Assembly (NCBI GenBank): GCA_964292295.1
Contig: CAXYVC010000031.1
Location: forward strand, 1-22,964
Length of the DNA: 22,964 bases
Direction of reading: 5' to 3'
DNA from: CAXYVC01 sp964292295
Lineage (GTDB): Bacteria; Acidobacteriota; Holophagae; Holophagales; Holophagaceae
Shown: positions 14,716 through 21,671 of the stretch, in pieces
Layout: each line of letters begins with the position of its first letter
How positions within the stretch are numbered: position 1 is the stretch's first letter
Program-made: the position numbers and the translations under genes
The notes under the pieces: model-generated
The model's database searches: none
Seen by the model: the letters and a program-made list of their open reading frames with translations, nothing else
Told to the model about the DNA's origin: nothing

Positions 14716-15474
14716 ATGCAGCCGACCCTCCTCACCAGCCGCGCCAACCCGCGCTTCAAGACCCTGAAGGCCCAGCTGGCGGCCTCCGGGGCCAAGCGCA
14801 CCCACACCCTCCTGCTGGGGACGAAGCTTCTGGAGGCCTGGGAGGTCTCCGGCAGCACGCGCCTGCGGCCCATCCAGTGGCTGCGCCTGGAGGGGGCGGG
14901 GAGCCACCCCTTGGCCCGCCGCCTGGGCGTGCCGGAGCTGGAGCTGGGCGAGGCCCTGATGCGCGACCTGGCGGAGGCGGGCAGCCCGCCGGAGCACGCC
15001 CTGCTGGCGGAGCTGGGCCCGGAGCCCGTCGGCCCCCTCGGCCGGCGCGTGCTGGTGCCCTGGGGCATCCAGGATCCCGGCAACCTGGGGGCGATGCTGC
15101 GCTCCGCGGCGGCCTTCGGTTTCGACGAGGCGCTGCTCGGCCCCGGCTGCACCGACCCCTTCGCGCCCAAGGCCCTGCGGGGCAGCATGGGGGCGGCCTT
15201 CCTGATGCCCTTGCGGCGCATCGCCCGCCTGGAGCCCGACGGGGGCCGCTGGTACGCCCTGGAGGGCAGCCATCCGGAGGCGGTGCCCCTGGAGGCCGCA
15301 GACCTCTCCGCGCCCCTGCGCCTGCTGGTGGGCAACGAGGGGCACGGCTGGCGGGGCACCGCCCTGCCGCCGGGGGTTCAGCCCCTGGCCATCCCCATCC
15401 TGGGCGTGGAGAGCCTGAACGCCGCCGTGGCGGCGGGCATCGCCTGCTACGAGGCGGCACGGAGGGCGCGATGA
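14716..15474 (+). CDS. SpoU/TrmH-family RNA 2'-O-methyltransferase
   Basis: SPOUT-class methyltransferase that uses S-adenosylmethionine to methylate ribose of rRNA or tRNA. All three motifs are present in the 252 residues: motif 1 NLGAMLRSAAAFGFD, motif 2 LLVGNEGHGW, and motif 3 IPILGVESLNAAVAAGIACYEA. The N-terminal part (TSRANPRFKTLKAQL) resembles the RNA-binding leader of RlmB/TsnR-type enzymes; the target nucleotide cannot be told. The start is ATG 14716. TACCCT (14704-14709) lies 6 bases before it, and GGAGG is too close (1 base) to be a normal ribosome binding site, so the message may be leaderless. The stop overlaps the lnt ATG by 4 bases. Confidence 0.9.
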   Translation: MQPTLLTSRANPRFKTLKAQLAASGAKRTHTLLLGTKLLEAWEVSGSTRLRPIQWLRLEGAGSHPLARRLGVPELELGEALMRDLAEAGSPPEHALLAELGPEPVGPLGRRVLVPWGIQDPGNLGAMLRSAAAFGFDEALLGPGCTDPFAPKALRGSMGAAFLMPLRRIARLEPDGGRWYALEGSHPEAVPLEAADLSAPLRLLVGNEGHGWRGTALPPGVQPLAIPILGVESLNAAVAAGIACYEAARRAR

Positions 15475-16997
15475 GCCCTGAACGGAAGGGACTTGCCCTG
15501 GGCGGGCTCCTGGTGCGCCGCCTGCTGGAGGCCGGCGTACTGGCGCTGGTCTTCGCGGCGGCCTTCCGGTGGCCGGCGGCCTCGGGGAACGGCGTGGTGG
15601 AGGCGCTGGCCGCGCTGCTCTTCCCGCCCCTGCTGATGGAGGGCCTCCTGCGCGGGCGTTCCCCCTGGTGGAGCCTCCTGGCGCTTTTCGGCGGCTTCGC
15701 GCTCCTCTTCCACTGGGTGCCCGCCACCCTGGCGGCCAAGGGGAACCTCGCCCTGCCCGTGGCCTTCGCGGGGGCCCTGCTGCTCGCGGTCTACGAGGCG
15801 GCCGGCCTGCTCCTGGTGGCGCTCCTCGCGCGCTGGGGCGCGCGGCGGCGAGGGCCCTGGGCCGCGGGGCTCTGTGCGGCCCTCGGGATCGTCCTGTGGG
15901 AGGCGCTGGCCTTCCACGTCTACCTGTGGAGCTGGGGCGCTGCCTTCGGCGGGCTGCCCTGGCTGGCCCGGGCCGCGGCCTTCCTGGGCTCCCACGGGTT
16001 GGCCGCCCTGGCCTGGGGCTGCGGCGCCTTCGCCGCCGCGCGCCTGGCCGAAGGGAAGCCCCAGGAAGCCCTCGCGCCGGTGCTGGCGGCGCCCCTGGTC
16101 CTGGCCCTCCTGGGCGGCGCCTGGTACCTGCTGCCCCGGGAGGCCCCCCGCAGCCTGGACGTGGTGATGGTGCAGCCGGGCTTCCCGGCGGGGCAGCGCC
16201 TCCCTGGCATGGAGGCCCGCTGCTGGATGCAGACGGACGAGGCCCTTGCGCGGGCCGGGCTTCCCCGGGCGGGCCGCGCCACCCTCGTGCTCTGGCCCGA
16301 GAGCTCGGTGCTGGGGCGGGACGACCGCGTGGCGGATCCGCGCCTGCCCCGGGAGGCCGCCTCCCGCGGGATCGCCTGGCTCTACGGCACGGAGGGCGGC
16401 CCCTTCAACCTGGTGCGCGGGGAGGCGCCGGGGCGGCCCAGCTTCCTCTTCGCCAAGGCGGAGCCCATGGCCTTCGGCGAGCGCATGCCGGGGCCCGCCC
16501 CGGTGCGGGCCTGGCTGGACCGCAGCCTGGGCTTCCTGAGCCAGGAGCCCGGGCGGCTGGACGCCTCCGCCAGCTTCTGCGTGCCCGGCGCGGGCGATCT
16601 GCGCGTGCACCCGCTGGTGTGCAGCGAGGCCATGCGCCCGGGGCGCGTCCAGGCGGGGCTCGCCGCCGCGGGGGGCGAACTGCTGGCCAACCTTACCAAC
16701 GACGGCTGGTTCGAGCACAGCGTGGCCACGGACCTGCACGCCGCCCAGGTGCGCCTGCGGGCGGTGGAGGCGGGCCTTCCCCTGCTGCGCGCCACCCTCA
16801 CGGGCCGGTCGGGCCTCTTCCGGGAGGACGGCGCCTGGGTGCTCTGGGGCGCGCCCATGACCCGCGACACGTACAGCCTGGCCCTGGACTGGCGCCCGGT
16901 GCGCACGCCTGCGCGCCACGCCGCCTGGACCGCCAGCCTCCTGGCCCTGTTGACCGTGGCGGCCCTGGCCGCCTGCCTGTGGAGAAGACGCCCGTGA
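15471..16997 (+). CDS. lnt: Apolipoprotein N-acyltransferase
   Basis: Inner-membrane enzyme that adds the third acyl chain to the N-terminal cysteine of lipoproteins, the last maturation step before Lol export. The 508 residues match the family (about 510). Several helices fill the first ~215 residues; then a nitrilase-like domain carries the catalytic triad: E277 in LWPESS, K329 in FAKAEPMAFGERMP, and C384 in VCSEAMRP. NLTNDGWFEHSVATDLHAA and LPLLRATLTGRSGLF are typical Lnt motifs. A final helix (ASLLALLTVAALAACLW) ends in WRRRP. It overlaps the methyltransferase gene (ATGA) upstream and the maf GTG (GTGA) downstream. It is a functional partner of the lolC/lolD genes at the left of the window, though in a separate operon. 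Confidence 0.93.
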   Translation: MSPERKGLALGGLLVRRLLEAGVLALVFAAAFRWPAASGNGVVEALAALLFPPLLMEGLLRGRSPWWSLLALFGGFALLFHWVPATLAAKGNLALPVAFAGALLLAVYEAAGLLLVALLARWGARRRGPWAAGLCAALGIVLWEALAFHVYLWSWGAAFGGLPWLARAAAFLGSHGLAALAWGCGAFAAARLAEGKPQEALAPVLAAPLVLALLGGAWYLLPREAPRSLDVVMVQPGFPAGQRLPGMEARCWMQTDEALARAGLPRAGRATLVLWPESSVLGRDDRVADPRLPREAASRGIAWLYGTEGGPFNLVRGEAPGRPSFLFAKAEPMAFGERMPGPAPVRAWLDRSLGFLSQEPGRLDASASFCVPGAGDLRVHPLVCSEAMRPGRVQAGLAAAGGELLANLTNDGWFEHSVATDLHAAQVRLRAVEAGLPLLRATLTGRSGLFREDGAWVLWGAPMTRDTYSLALDWRPVRTPARHAAWTASLLALLTVAALAACLWRRRP

Positions 16998-17608
16998 GTC
17001 CCATGGAAACCATCGTGAACCTCGCGCCGCCCATCCTCGCCAGCGCCTCGCCCCGGCGCCGGCAGTGGATGGAGGCCCTGCGCATCCCCTTCGAGGTGCG
17101 GGTGCCGGAGGCGGACGAGACCCCGCTCCCCGGCGAGGCTCCGGAGGCCATGGTGGAGCGCCTTGCCCGCGCCAAGGCCGAGGGCGTGGCACGGGCCAAC
17201 CCCGGGCGCTGGGTGATCGCCTCGGACACCACCGTGGCCGTGGACCACCACGTGCTGGGGAAGCCCGAGGACGCGGAGGACGCGGTGCGCATGCTGGGGC
17301 TCATCCAGGGCCGCCGCCACGAGGTGCACACGGCCCTCTGCCTGCGCCGGGACGACGAGGTGCACAGCCTCGTGGACACCGCGGAGGTGTACCTGCACCC
17401 CGTGAGCGAGGCGCGCGCCCGCTGGTACGTGGCCACGGGCGAACCCATGGACAAGGCCGGCGCCTACGCGGCCCAGGGCATCGCGGCCCTCTTCATCGCG
17501 CGCATCGACGGCAGCTTCCCGGCGGTCATGGGCTTTCCCGTGGAGCGCTTCAGCGAGCTGATCCAGCGCCTGGGCCTCGAGGCCGCCTGGCTGGGGATGC
17601 CCCGGTAG
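16994..17608 (+). CDS. maf: Maf-family nucleoside triphosphate pyrophosphatase
   Basis: House-cleaning enzyme that hydrolyses non-canonical or excess NTPs (the YhdE type acts on dTTP/UTP) to monophosphate and pyrophosphate; overproduction blocks septation in some bacteria. Motifs in the 204 residues: ILASASPRRRQ (14-24), ASDTTVAVDHHVLGKP with D78 and K90, GRRHEVHTA, and the signature PMDKAGAYAAQG (151-162). Two starts are possible. GTG 16994 overlaps the lnt stop and follows a GGAGAAG Shine-Dalgarno sequence by 6 bases; ATG 17003 would shorten the protein by three residues. It is the last gene of the methyltransferase-lnt-maf operon. Confidence 0.92.
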   Translation: MSPMETIVNLAPPILASASPRRRQWMEALRIPFEVRVPEADETPLPGEAPEAMVERLARAKAEGVARANPGRWVIASDTTVAVDHHVLGKPEDAEDAVRMLGLIQGRRHEVHTALCLRRDDEVHSLVDTAEVYLHPVSEARARWYVATGEPMDKAGAYAAQGIAALFIARIDGSFPAVMGFPVERFSELIQRLGLEAAWLGMPR

Positions 17609-17613
17609 AGGAC

Positions 17614-17644
17614 GGGCGCCGGCCCCTTCGGGAAGCCGGCGCCC
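17614..17644. terminator. GC-rich hairpin between convergent maf and the Ada-like gene
   Basis: A perfect 10-bp stem (17614-17623 with 17635-17644) and an 11-base loop that can pair further (CCC...GGG) lie just after the maf stop. The convergent gene ends at 17660. No T-run follows on either strand, so it may act as a transcript end or barrier and not as a classic intrinsic terminator. Confidence 0.55.
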
Positions 17645-17659
17645 GGGAAGGCGGGGACG

Positions 17660-17980
17660 TCAGGGCTTGCAGACCTTGCAGGGCTTGTAGCCCTGCTTCT
17701 CGGCCTCGGCCTTGGAGGCGAAGCTCACCTTCTTGTCGGCCTTCATCTTCGCGGCCATCCGGCAGTCGGCCCGGTGGCAGGTCTTGGTCTCCTGGTTGCC
17801 CACGCAGGCGCCCTCGGCTTTCTTGGCTTCGGCCTTCTTGGGCTCAGGCTTCTTGGCTTCGGGCTTGGCGGGGGCCGCGGCGGCGGGCTTGGGGGCCTCG
17901 GCCTTGGCGGGCTTCTTGGCCGGGGCCTGCGCCGCGAGGGGCAGGGCCAGCAGGAGGGCGAGGGAGACGAGGGTGCGCAT
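17660..17980 (-). CDS. Small secreted protein with Ada-like Cys-rich metal-binding motif
   Basis: A 106-residue protein with three parts. A signal peptide (MRTLVSLALLLALPLAAQA) is followed by a low-complexity Lys/Ala/Pro-rich linker (about 20-56) that could run through the cell wall or bind acidic polymers. The C-terminal domain (about 57-106) ends TCHRADCRMAAKM... VSFASKAEAEKQGYKPCKVCKP. The latter matches the pattern of the Ada N-terminal zinc domain, also found fused to secreted nucleases (VGN-x-H-x-C ... EA-x-GY-x-PC-x-C). Cysteines are C59, C68, C73, C101 and C104. Zinc binding is inferred; there is no DNA-methyltransferase domain. Strong Shine-Dalgarno AAGGAGG lies 4 bases before the ATG. 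The function is unknown. Confidence 0.8.
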   Translation of the reverse strand: MRTLVSLALLLALPLAAQAPAKKPAKAEAPKPAAAAPAKPEAKKPEPKKAEAKKAEGACVGNQETKTCHRADCRMAAKMKADKKVSFASKAEAEKQGYKPCKVCKP

Positions 17981-18007
17981 GGATCCTCCTTGGGGATGTG
18001 CACGGGG

Positions 18008-18013
18008 ATCATA
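18008..18013 (-). promoter_or_regulatory. Candidate -10 element for the Ada-like secreted protein gene
   Basis: Minus-strand TATGAT matches TATAAT in 5 of 6 positions, 27 bases upstream of the ATG, leaving room for the AAGGAGG ribosome binding site. TTGACG on the same strand (18047-18042) is too far (28 bases) to be its -35. Confidence 0.45.
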
Positions 18014-18043
18014 CGCTCCATGTCGCTCGGGTGGAAGAATCCG

Positions 18044-19165
18044 TCAAGGATCCGCCTGGCGCTCCTGGAGGGCCCGCCGGAGGCGCCACTGCACGAGGCG
18101 CCGGAAGAAGGCGGCGTCGCCCGGCTGCCAGGCCAGGCAGGGGGCGTTCCGCAGCTCCCGTGCCAGGGCGCGGGCGGGGTCCAGATCCTCGGGGCTGCCG
18201 AGCACCACCAGGGGGGCCTCGGAGCCCGCGGCCTCCACCAGGGCCTTCAGGCGCGCGCGGGTCTCCCCGTCCGCCCCCGTCACGTCCAGGAGCAGCAGCA
18301 GGGGCGGCGCCTCCTGGAGGCTGGCGCGGAGGGGGCCGAGGGGGGGGGGGCAGAGGCGCAGGGGCGCGAGGCCCTCGAGGGCCCGGGTCACCGCCTCCCG
18401 GAGCTCGGGGCGGGGGCTCACGACGAGGAGGCCCTCGGGCGGGATCCGAGGACGGACCGCGCGCTCGGCCTCCGCCCGCAGCTCCGTGCGCCGCTCCCAG
18501 CGCCGGGCGAGTTCCCTCAGGCGCGGCGCCATCCAGGCCTGGAGCGCTTCCAGCAGCTTCCCGGAAATCGCGGGTTCGAAGGCGAGGCCCAGCACCTGGC
18601 CCGATCCGTGTCGGATGCGCACGCCGGTGGTGAAGCTGGGGCCCGCCTCGAGGCCCAGGCTCAGGCTGAGGAGGCGCCCGGCGTGGAAGCCCTCCGCGGG
18701 GAGTGCGTCCAGGCAGAAGACCCCGGCGCCGAAGGGGCTGAGCTCCTCCAGGCTCACCCGCAGGATGGGCGTGTCCTCGCTGCCCAGGGCGCCCGTGGAG
18801 CGGCCCACCAGGGGCAGCCGGAAGGCGCGGCGCTGCTCGTCCGGAACGAAGCGCTCGGGAAGGGCCATCCGCAGGACGCGCCGCCCTTCCGCCTGTTCGT
18901 AGGCGAGGAGGCGCGTCGCTCCCGCCAAGTAGGCCAGGCCCCAGGCGAAGCGCAGGCGGAGGGGGCCCGCCAGGGCGTGCCGGGCCGTGTCCTGCCCCAG
19001 GGTTGCCCGCAGCAGCAGGGTGTCGCCCTGGCGCTCCAGGAAGCGGGAGGGAAAGCTCACGTAAGGGGTGGCGATCTGCAGGGGATGGCGCCGGGTGCAG
19101 AGTTCCTCGACCATCCCGTCCAGGGCCTGGGCGGCGGGAGGGCGGAAGTCGCGCAGGGGGCTCAC
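18044..19165 (-). CDS. PilZ-like protein with receiver-like C-terminal domain (paralogue 1)
   Basis: A 373-residue cytoplasmic protein alignable along its whole length with the two genes to its right. Residues about 15-108 form a YcgR-like N-terminal domain (HPLQIATPYVSFPSRFLERQ). A PilZ domain follows with QRRAFR (R112, R116), but the second c-di-GMP motif reads ELSPFG (E141-G146) where D or N is normal. Residues 245-365 resemble a response-regulator receiver: LLVVSPRPE lacks the acidic pair, while LLLLLDVTG keeps an Asp (D294) at the phospho-acceptor place. A run of 11 G (18340-18350 on the plus strand) encodes PPP (273-275) in this domain. The GTG start at 19165 lies 10 bases after paralogue 2, so they form an operon. 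c-di-GMP binding is doubtful for this copy. Confidence 0.78.
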   Translation of the reverse strand: MSPLRDFRPPAAQALDGMVEELCTRRHPLQIATPYVSFPSRFLERQGDTLLLRATLGQDTARHALAGPLRLRFAWGLAYLAGATRLLAYEQAEGRRVLRMALPERFVPDEQRRAFRLPLVGRSTGALGSEDTPILRVSLEELSPFGAGVFCLDALPAEGFHAGRLLSLSLGLEAGPSFTTGVRIRHGSGQVLGLAFEPAISGKLLEALQAWMAPRLRELARRWERRTELRAEAERAVRPRIPPEGLLVVSPRPELREAVTRALEGLAPLRLCPPPLGPLRASLQEAPPLLLLLDVTGADGETRARLKALVEAAGSEAPLVVLGSPEDLDPARALARELRNAPCLAWQPGDAAFFRRLVQWRLRRALQERQADP

Positions 19166-19175
19166 GGCGGTCGCC

Positions 19176-20297
19176 TCAGGCCTCGTCCCGGGACGGGAAG
19201 GGGCCCTCGCCCGCCTCCAGGTGGCGGCGGATCATCCCCTGGCAGAGGCGGCGCAGGAAGCCCGCCCGTTCCGGGGTCCACACCAGGGCGCTCGCGGCGC
19301 GCCATTCTCCCCCCAGGTCGAAGAGCGTGGCGCCGTCCAGGCCCGTGCCGAGCAGCAGCAGGGGCACCCGGCGCTGGGCGATCTCCGCGAGGGTGCGCAG
19401 GCGCCGGCGCTCCTCCGGCACGCAACCCTGGACGTGGAAGATGGCCAGCACGGGGCCGGCCAGGAGGGCTTCCTTCAGGGCCTGGGCGCTGGGGACCAGG
19501 CGCCGGAGGGGCCGCAGGCCCTCGGGGGCCTGGGCCAGGGGGGCCTCCAGGTCCGGATCGGAGCTGACCAGGAGGATGGCGCCGGGGGGGACCTCGAGGC
19601 TTCCGAACGGGGGCGTTCCCCGCTCCAGGCGCCGGGCCAGCCGCTCCCGATCCTCCTCCCGTCGCAGGAAGACCCAGCGGGAGAGGGGTTCGCGCACGGC
19701 CTCCGGGAGGGCGGGGCTGAATGCGATGCCCAGGGCGCGGCCCCGCAGGTGGCGCACGCAGGCGCCGCTCTCGATGCGGATCGCTTCCGAGAGGGGGATG
19801 GTCACGGCGATGCGGTCCCCCGGGTGCAGCTCGCCCTCCCGCAGGTCGCGCTCCGCGTGCAGGCGCGCGCCGCTCGTGCTCAGGTCCACCAGCGTGCCCG
19901 CGAGCAGGTCCGGGTGGGGGGTGCTGAAGGTGGCCGTGACGCGCCCCACGCGCTCCACCCGGTAGGCCACCCGCTGGTCGTTCTCCTTCAGCGTCTTCGG
20001 CAGGCTGAGGCGCAGGACCCGGCGGTTCTCCTGGACCTCGATGCCGAGGAGCTGCACCGCTCCCTCGAAGAAGCCCAGGTCGCGGGGGAAGCGCAGGCGC
20101 AGCTCCGGGCTGCGCAGGCCGTACAGGGCGTCCTCCCGGCTCATGGTGGCCAGGGCGTGGAGTTCGTTGCCCGCCACGGCCACGAAGCTGCTCTCGAAGC
20201 GCAGGTACGGGGTGGCGAGCACGAGGATCTCCCGGCGGGCGCAGGCCTCCTCCAGGATCCGAAGGATCGCCTCCCGGTCCTTGAGGGTCTCTCCCAC
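19176..20297 (-). CDS. PilZ-domain c-di-GMP-binding protein with pseudo-receiver domain (paralogue 2)
   Basis: A 373-residue protein, first gene of the minus-strand pair. The N-domain (about 10-105; EILVLATPYLRFESSFVAV, LYGLRSPELRLRFPR) resembles the YcgR N-domain that docks on flagellar or other targets. The PilZ domain has both c-di-GMP motifs: RVAYR (R109-R113) and DLSTSG (D138-G143). Residues about 238-360 have the alternating hydrophobic pattern of a receiver domain (AILLVSSDPDLEAPL, LLLLGTG, FLRRLCQGMIRR), but H288 stands where the phosphorylated Asp should be, so it is probably a non-phosphorylated pseudo-receiver. The start is GTG 20297 with a GGGGAGG Shine-Dalgarno sequence. Predicted role: relay c-di-GMP levels to a motility, secretion or transcription partner. 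Confidence 0.85.
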   Translation of the reverse strand: MGETLKDREAILRILEEACARREILVLATPYLRFESSFVAVAGNELHALATMSREDALYGLRSPELRLRFPRDLGFFEGAVQLLGIEVQENRRVLRLSLPKTLKENDQRVAYRVERVGRVTATFSTPHPDLLAGTLVDLSTSGARLHAERDLREGELHPGDRIAVTIPLSEAIRIESGACVRHLRGRALGIAFSPALPEAVREPLSRWVFLRREEDRERLARRLERGTPPFGSLEVPPGAILLVSSDPDLEAPLAQAPEGLRPLRRLVPSAQALKEALLAGPVLAIFHVQGCVPEERRRLRTLAEIAQRRVPLLLLGTGLDGATLFDLGGEWRAASALVWTPERAGFLRRLCQGMIRRHLEAGEGPFPSRDEA

Positions 20298-20384
20298 CCG
20301 GCCTCCCCGTGCACGTCATGGAATGCATCGATGGAAGGGCCGCAAGGGTTGAGTTCGGCCGCCGCTTTCTGTTCTCCTTGCCCC
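20298..20384. promoter_or_regulatory. Divergent intergenic region of the PilZ paralogues
   Basis: The 87-base region between two divergent starts must hold at least one promoter. Its middle and right part is locally less GC-rich. No consensus -35/-10 pair stands out on either strand, so only the arrangement supports the call. Confidence 0.35.
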
Positions 20385-21479
20385 ATGACCAGGGAGAGCG
20401 CATACCGCGGGGCGGGGGTCCGCCCGGTCCTTGAGCAGGCCTGCCAGGAGCACGAGCTCCTGCTGCTGGTGACGCCCTACCTGCGCTTCGAGAGCGCCTT
20501 CCTGGCCCTGGAGCCGGACGCCGTGCAGGTGCGCGCCACGATGACCGCCGAGGAGGCCACGTACGGCCTGCGCAGCGAGGACCTCCGCTTCCGCTTCCCC
20601 CATGCGGGGCGCTTCCTGGAGGCGCGGACGCGCTTGCTCGGCTTCGGCCTGCTGGAGGGACGGCGCACCCTGCGCCTGGCGCTTCCCGCGGAATTGCGGG
20701 ACGAGGACCAGCGGGCCGCCTACCGGGTGGAGCGCGTGGGGCGCGTGGAGGTCACCTACAGCACGCCCAGGTTCCAGCTGCGGTCCGCCCTCCTGGTGAA
20801 CCTCAGCACCAGCGGCGTCCGCCTCAGCGACGTCCGCGAGGCCGTGGAGGGCCTGCTGCAGCCCGGCGACCTGCTGAACGTCTCCATTCCCCTGGCGGAA
20901 GGGCTCCGCATCGACAGCCCCGCCAGGGTGGCTTGGGTGCAGGGCCGCGCCCTGGGCGTGGCCTTCCAGCCGGCGCTGACGGATCCGTGCCTGGCGGCTC
21001 TCTCCCGCTGGGTCTTCCTCAAGCGGGAGGAGGAGCGCGACCGCATCCCGGCCCGGGCGCCCCTGCCCGTGGCGGTGCCGGGCGGCTGCGCGCCGGGGAT
21101 CCTGCTGGTGAGCGGAAGCGCCGCCCTGGAGGAAGAGCTCCGCGCCCAGCTCGCCGAGCTGCCGGAGCTGCGGCGGGTGGAACCCACCGCCCAGGACCTG
21201 AAGGACGCGGTGGCCCGGGGCGCCCTGATGGTGCTCTTCCATCTCCAGGCCACGGGGCTGGACGCGCGCAAGCGCCTGCGCAGCCTGCTGGAGACGCTCC
21301 CTCCGCGCCTTCCCGTGATGCTGCTGGGCACCGGCGCCGTGGACGGCGTGGCCCTCACCAGCCTGGGGCAGGAGCTGAAGGTCGCCTTCTCCTACGTGCT
21401 CCCCGAGCGCCCCAGCACCTTCTTCCCCCGCCTCGTGCAGGGCATCCTGCGCCGCTTCGCCGAGGGCTCCGCCAGCTGA
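20385..21479 (+). CDS. PilZ-domain c-di-GMP-binding protein with pseudo-receiver domain (paralogue 3)
   Basis: Divergent from paralogue 2 with 87 bases between the starts. The 364 residues have the same three-part plan: N-domain (ELLLLVTPYLRFESAFLAL), PilZ domain with RAAYR (R110-R114) and NLSTSG (N139-G144), linker helix SRWVFLKREEERDR, and receiver-like C-domain (GILLVSG, VLFHLQATGLD, VMLLGTGAVDG, FFPRLVQGILRRF). As in paralogue 2, His (H286) replaces the phospho-acceptor Asp. It is clearly closer to paralogue 2 than to paralogue 1 (shared AYRVERVGRV, LSTSG, LSRWVFL). The start is ATG 20385, preceded by no clear Shine-Dalgarno sequence. It is followed by two hairpins. Confidence 0.85.
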   Translation: MTRESAYRGAGVRPVLEQACQEHELLLLVTPYLRFESAFLALEPDAVQVRATMTAEEATYGLRSEDLRFRFPHAGRFLEARTRLLGFGLLEGRRTLRLALPAELRDEDQRAAYRVERVGRVEVTYSTPRFQLRSALLVNLSTSGVRLSDVREAVEGLLQPGDLLNVSIPLAEGLRIDSPARVAWVQGRALGVAFQPALTDPCLAALSRWVFLKREEERDRIPARAPLPVAVPGGCAPGILLVSGSAALEEELRAQLAELPELRRVEPTAQDLKDAVARGALMVLFHLQATGLDARKRLRSLLETLPPRLPVMLLGTGAVDGVALTSLGQELKVAFSYVLPERPSTFFPRLVQGILRRFAEGSAS

Positions 21480-21505
21480 GGCCGACAGGAGCTGTCGGAG
21501 GCCAG

Positions 21506-21550
21506 ACCTTCAAGGGGGGGCTTTGCGAAGCAAAGCCCCCCCTTGAAGGT
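21506..21550. terminator. Perfect 20-bp inverted repeat (long hairpin) after paralogue 3
   Basis: Positions 21506-21525 and 21531-21550 are exact reverse complements (20 bp) around a 5-base CGAAG loop; each arm contains a run of seven G or C. A smaller 6-bp hairpin (21482-21487 with 21493-21498) precedes it. The place, between convergent genes, fits a bidirectional transcript end, but there is no T-run on either side. It could also be one copy of a dispersed palindromic repeat. Confidence 0.6.
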
Positions 21551-21573
21551 TGCCTGGAGCTGGAACGGGCCAG

Positions 21574-21660
21574 CTACCGCGCGAGGGCGCGCCCGGCCGC
21601 GCCGACCACGAGGGCCGGAAGCAGGGCGCGGGGTTTCCTGCGGGAAGGCAGGGACAACAT
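21574..21660 (-). CDS. Possible 28-residue small ORF (weak)
   Basis: An ATG starts 12 bases after the Ig-repeat gene stop on the same strand and runs 28 codons to a TAG. The translation has a basic start (MLSLPSRRKPRALLP) and a short hydrophobic middle (ALVVGAAG), like a membrane-inserting peptide. A GGGG run 5 bases before the ATG is only a weak ribosome binding site. In such GC-rich DNA a random frame of this length is common, so this is a candidate only. Confidence 0.15.
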   Translation of the reverse strand: MLSLPSRRKPRALLPALVVGAAGRALAR

Positions 21661-21671
21661 GGACACCCCGT

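Noticed and set aside
12376..15345. Very long open frame on the minus strand overlapping the transporter and methyltransferase genes in another frame
   Set aside because: It is a GC-driven shadow: the sequence is low complexity (Arg/Gly/Pro/His-rich), has no motifs, and real genes with complete motifs occupy the same DNA.
18008..18047. TTGACG/TATGAT as a sigma70 promoter pair on the minus strand
   Set aside because: Spacing is 28 bases, too long for a working -35/-10 pair; only the -10 is kept as a weak candidate.
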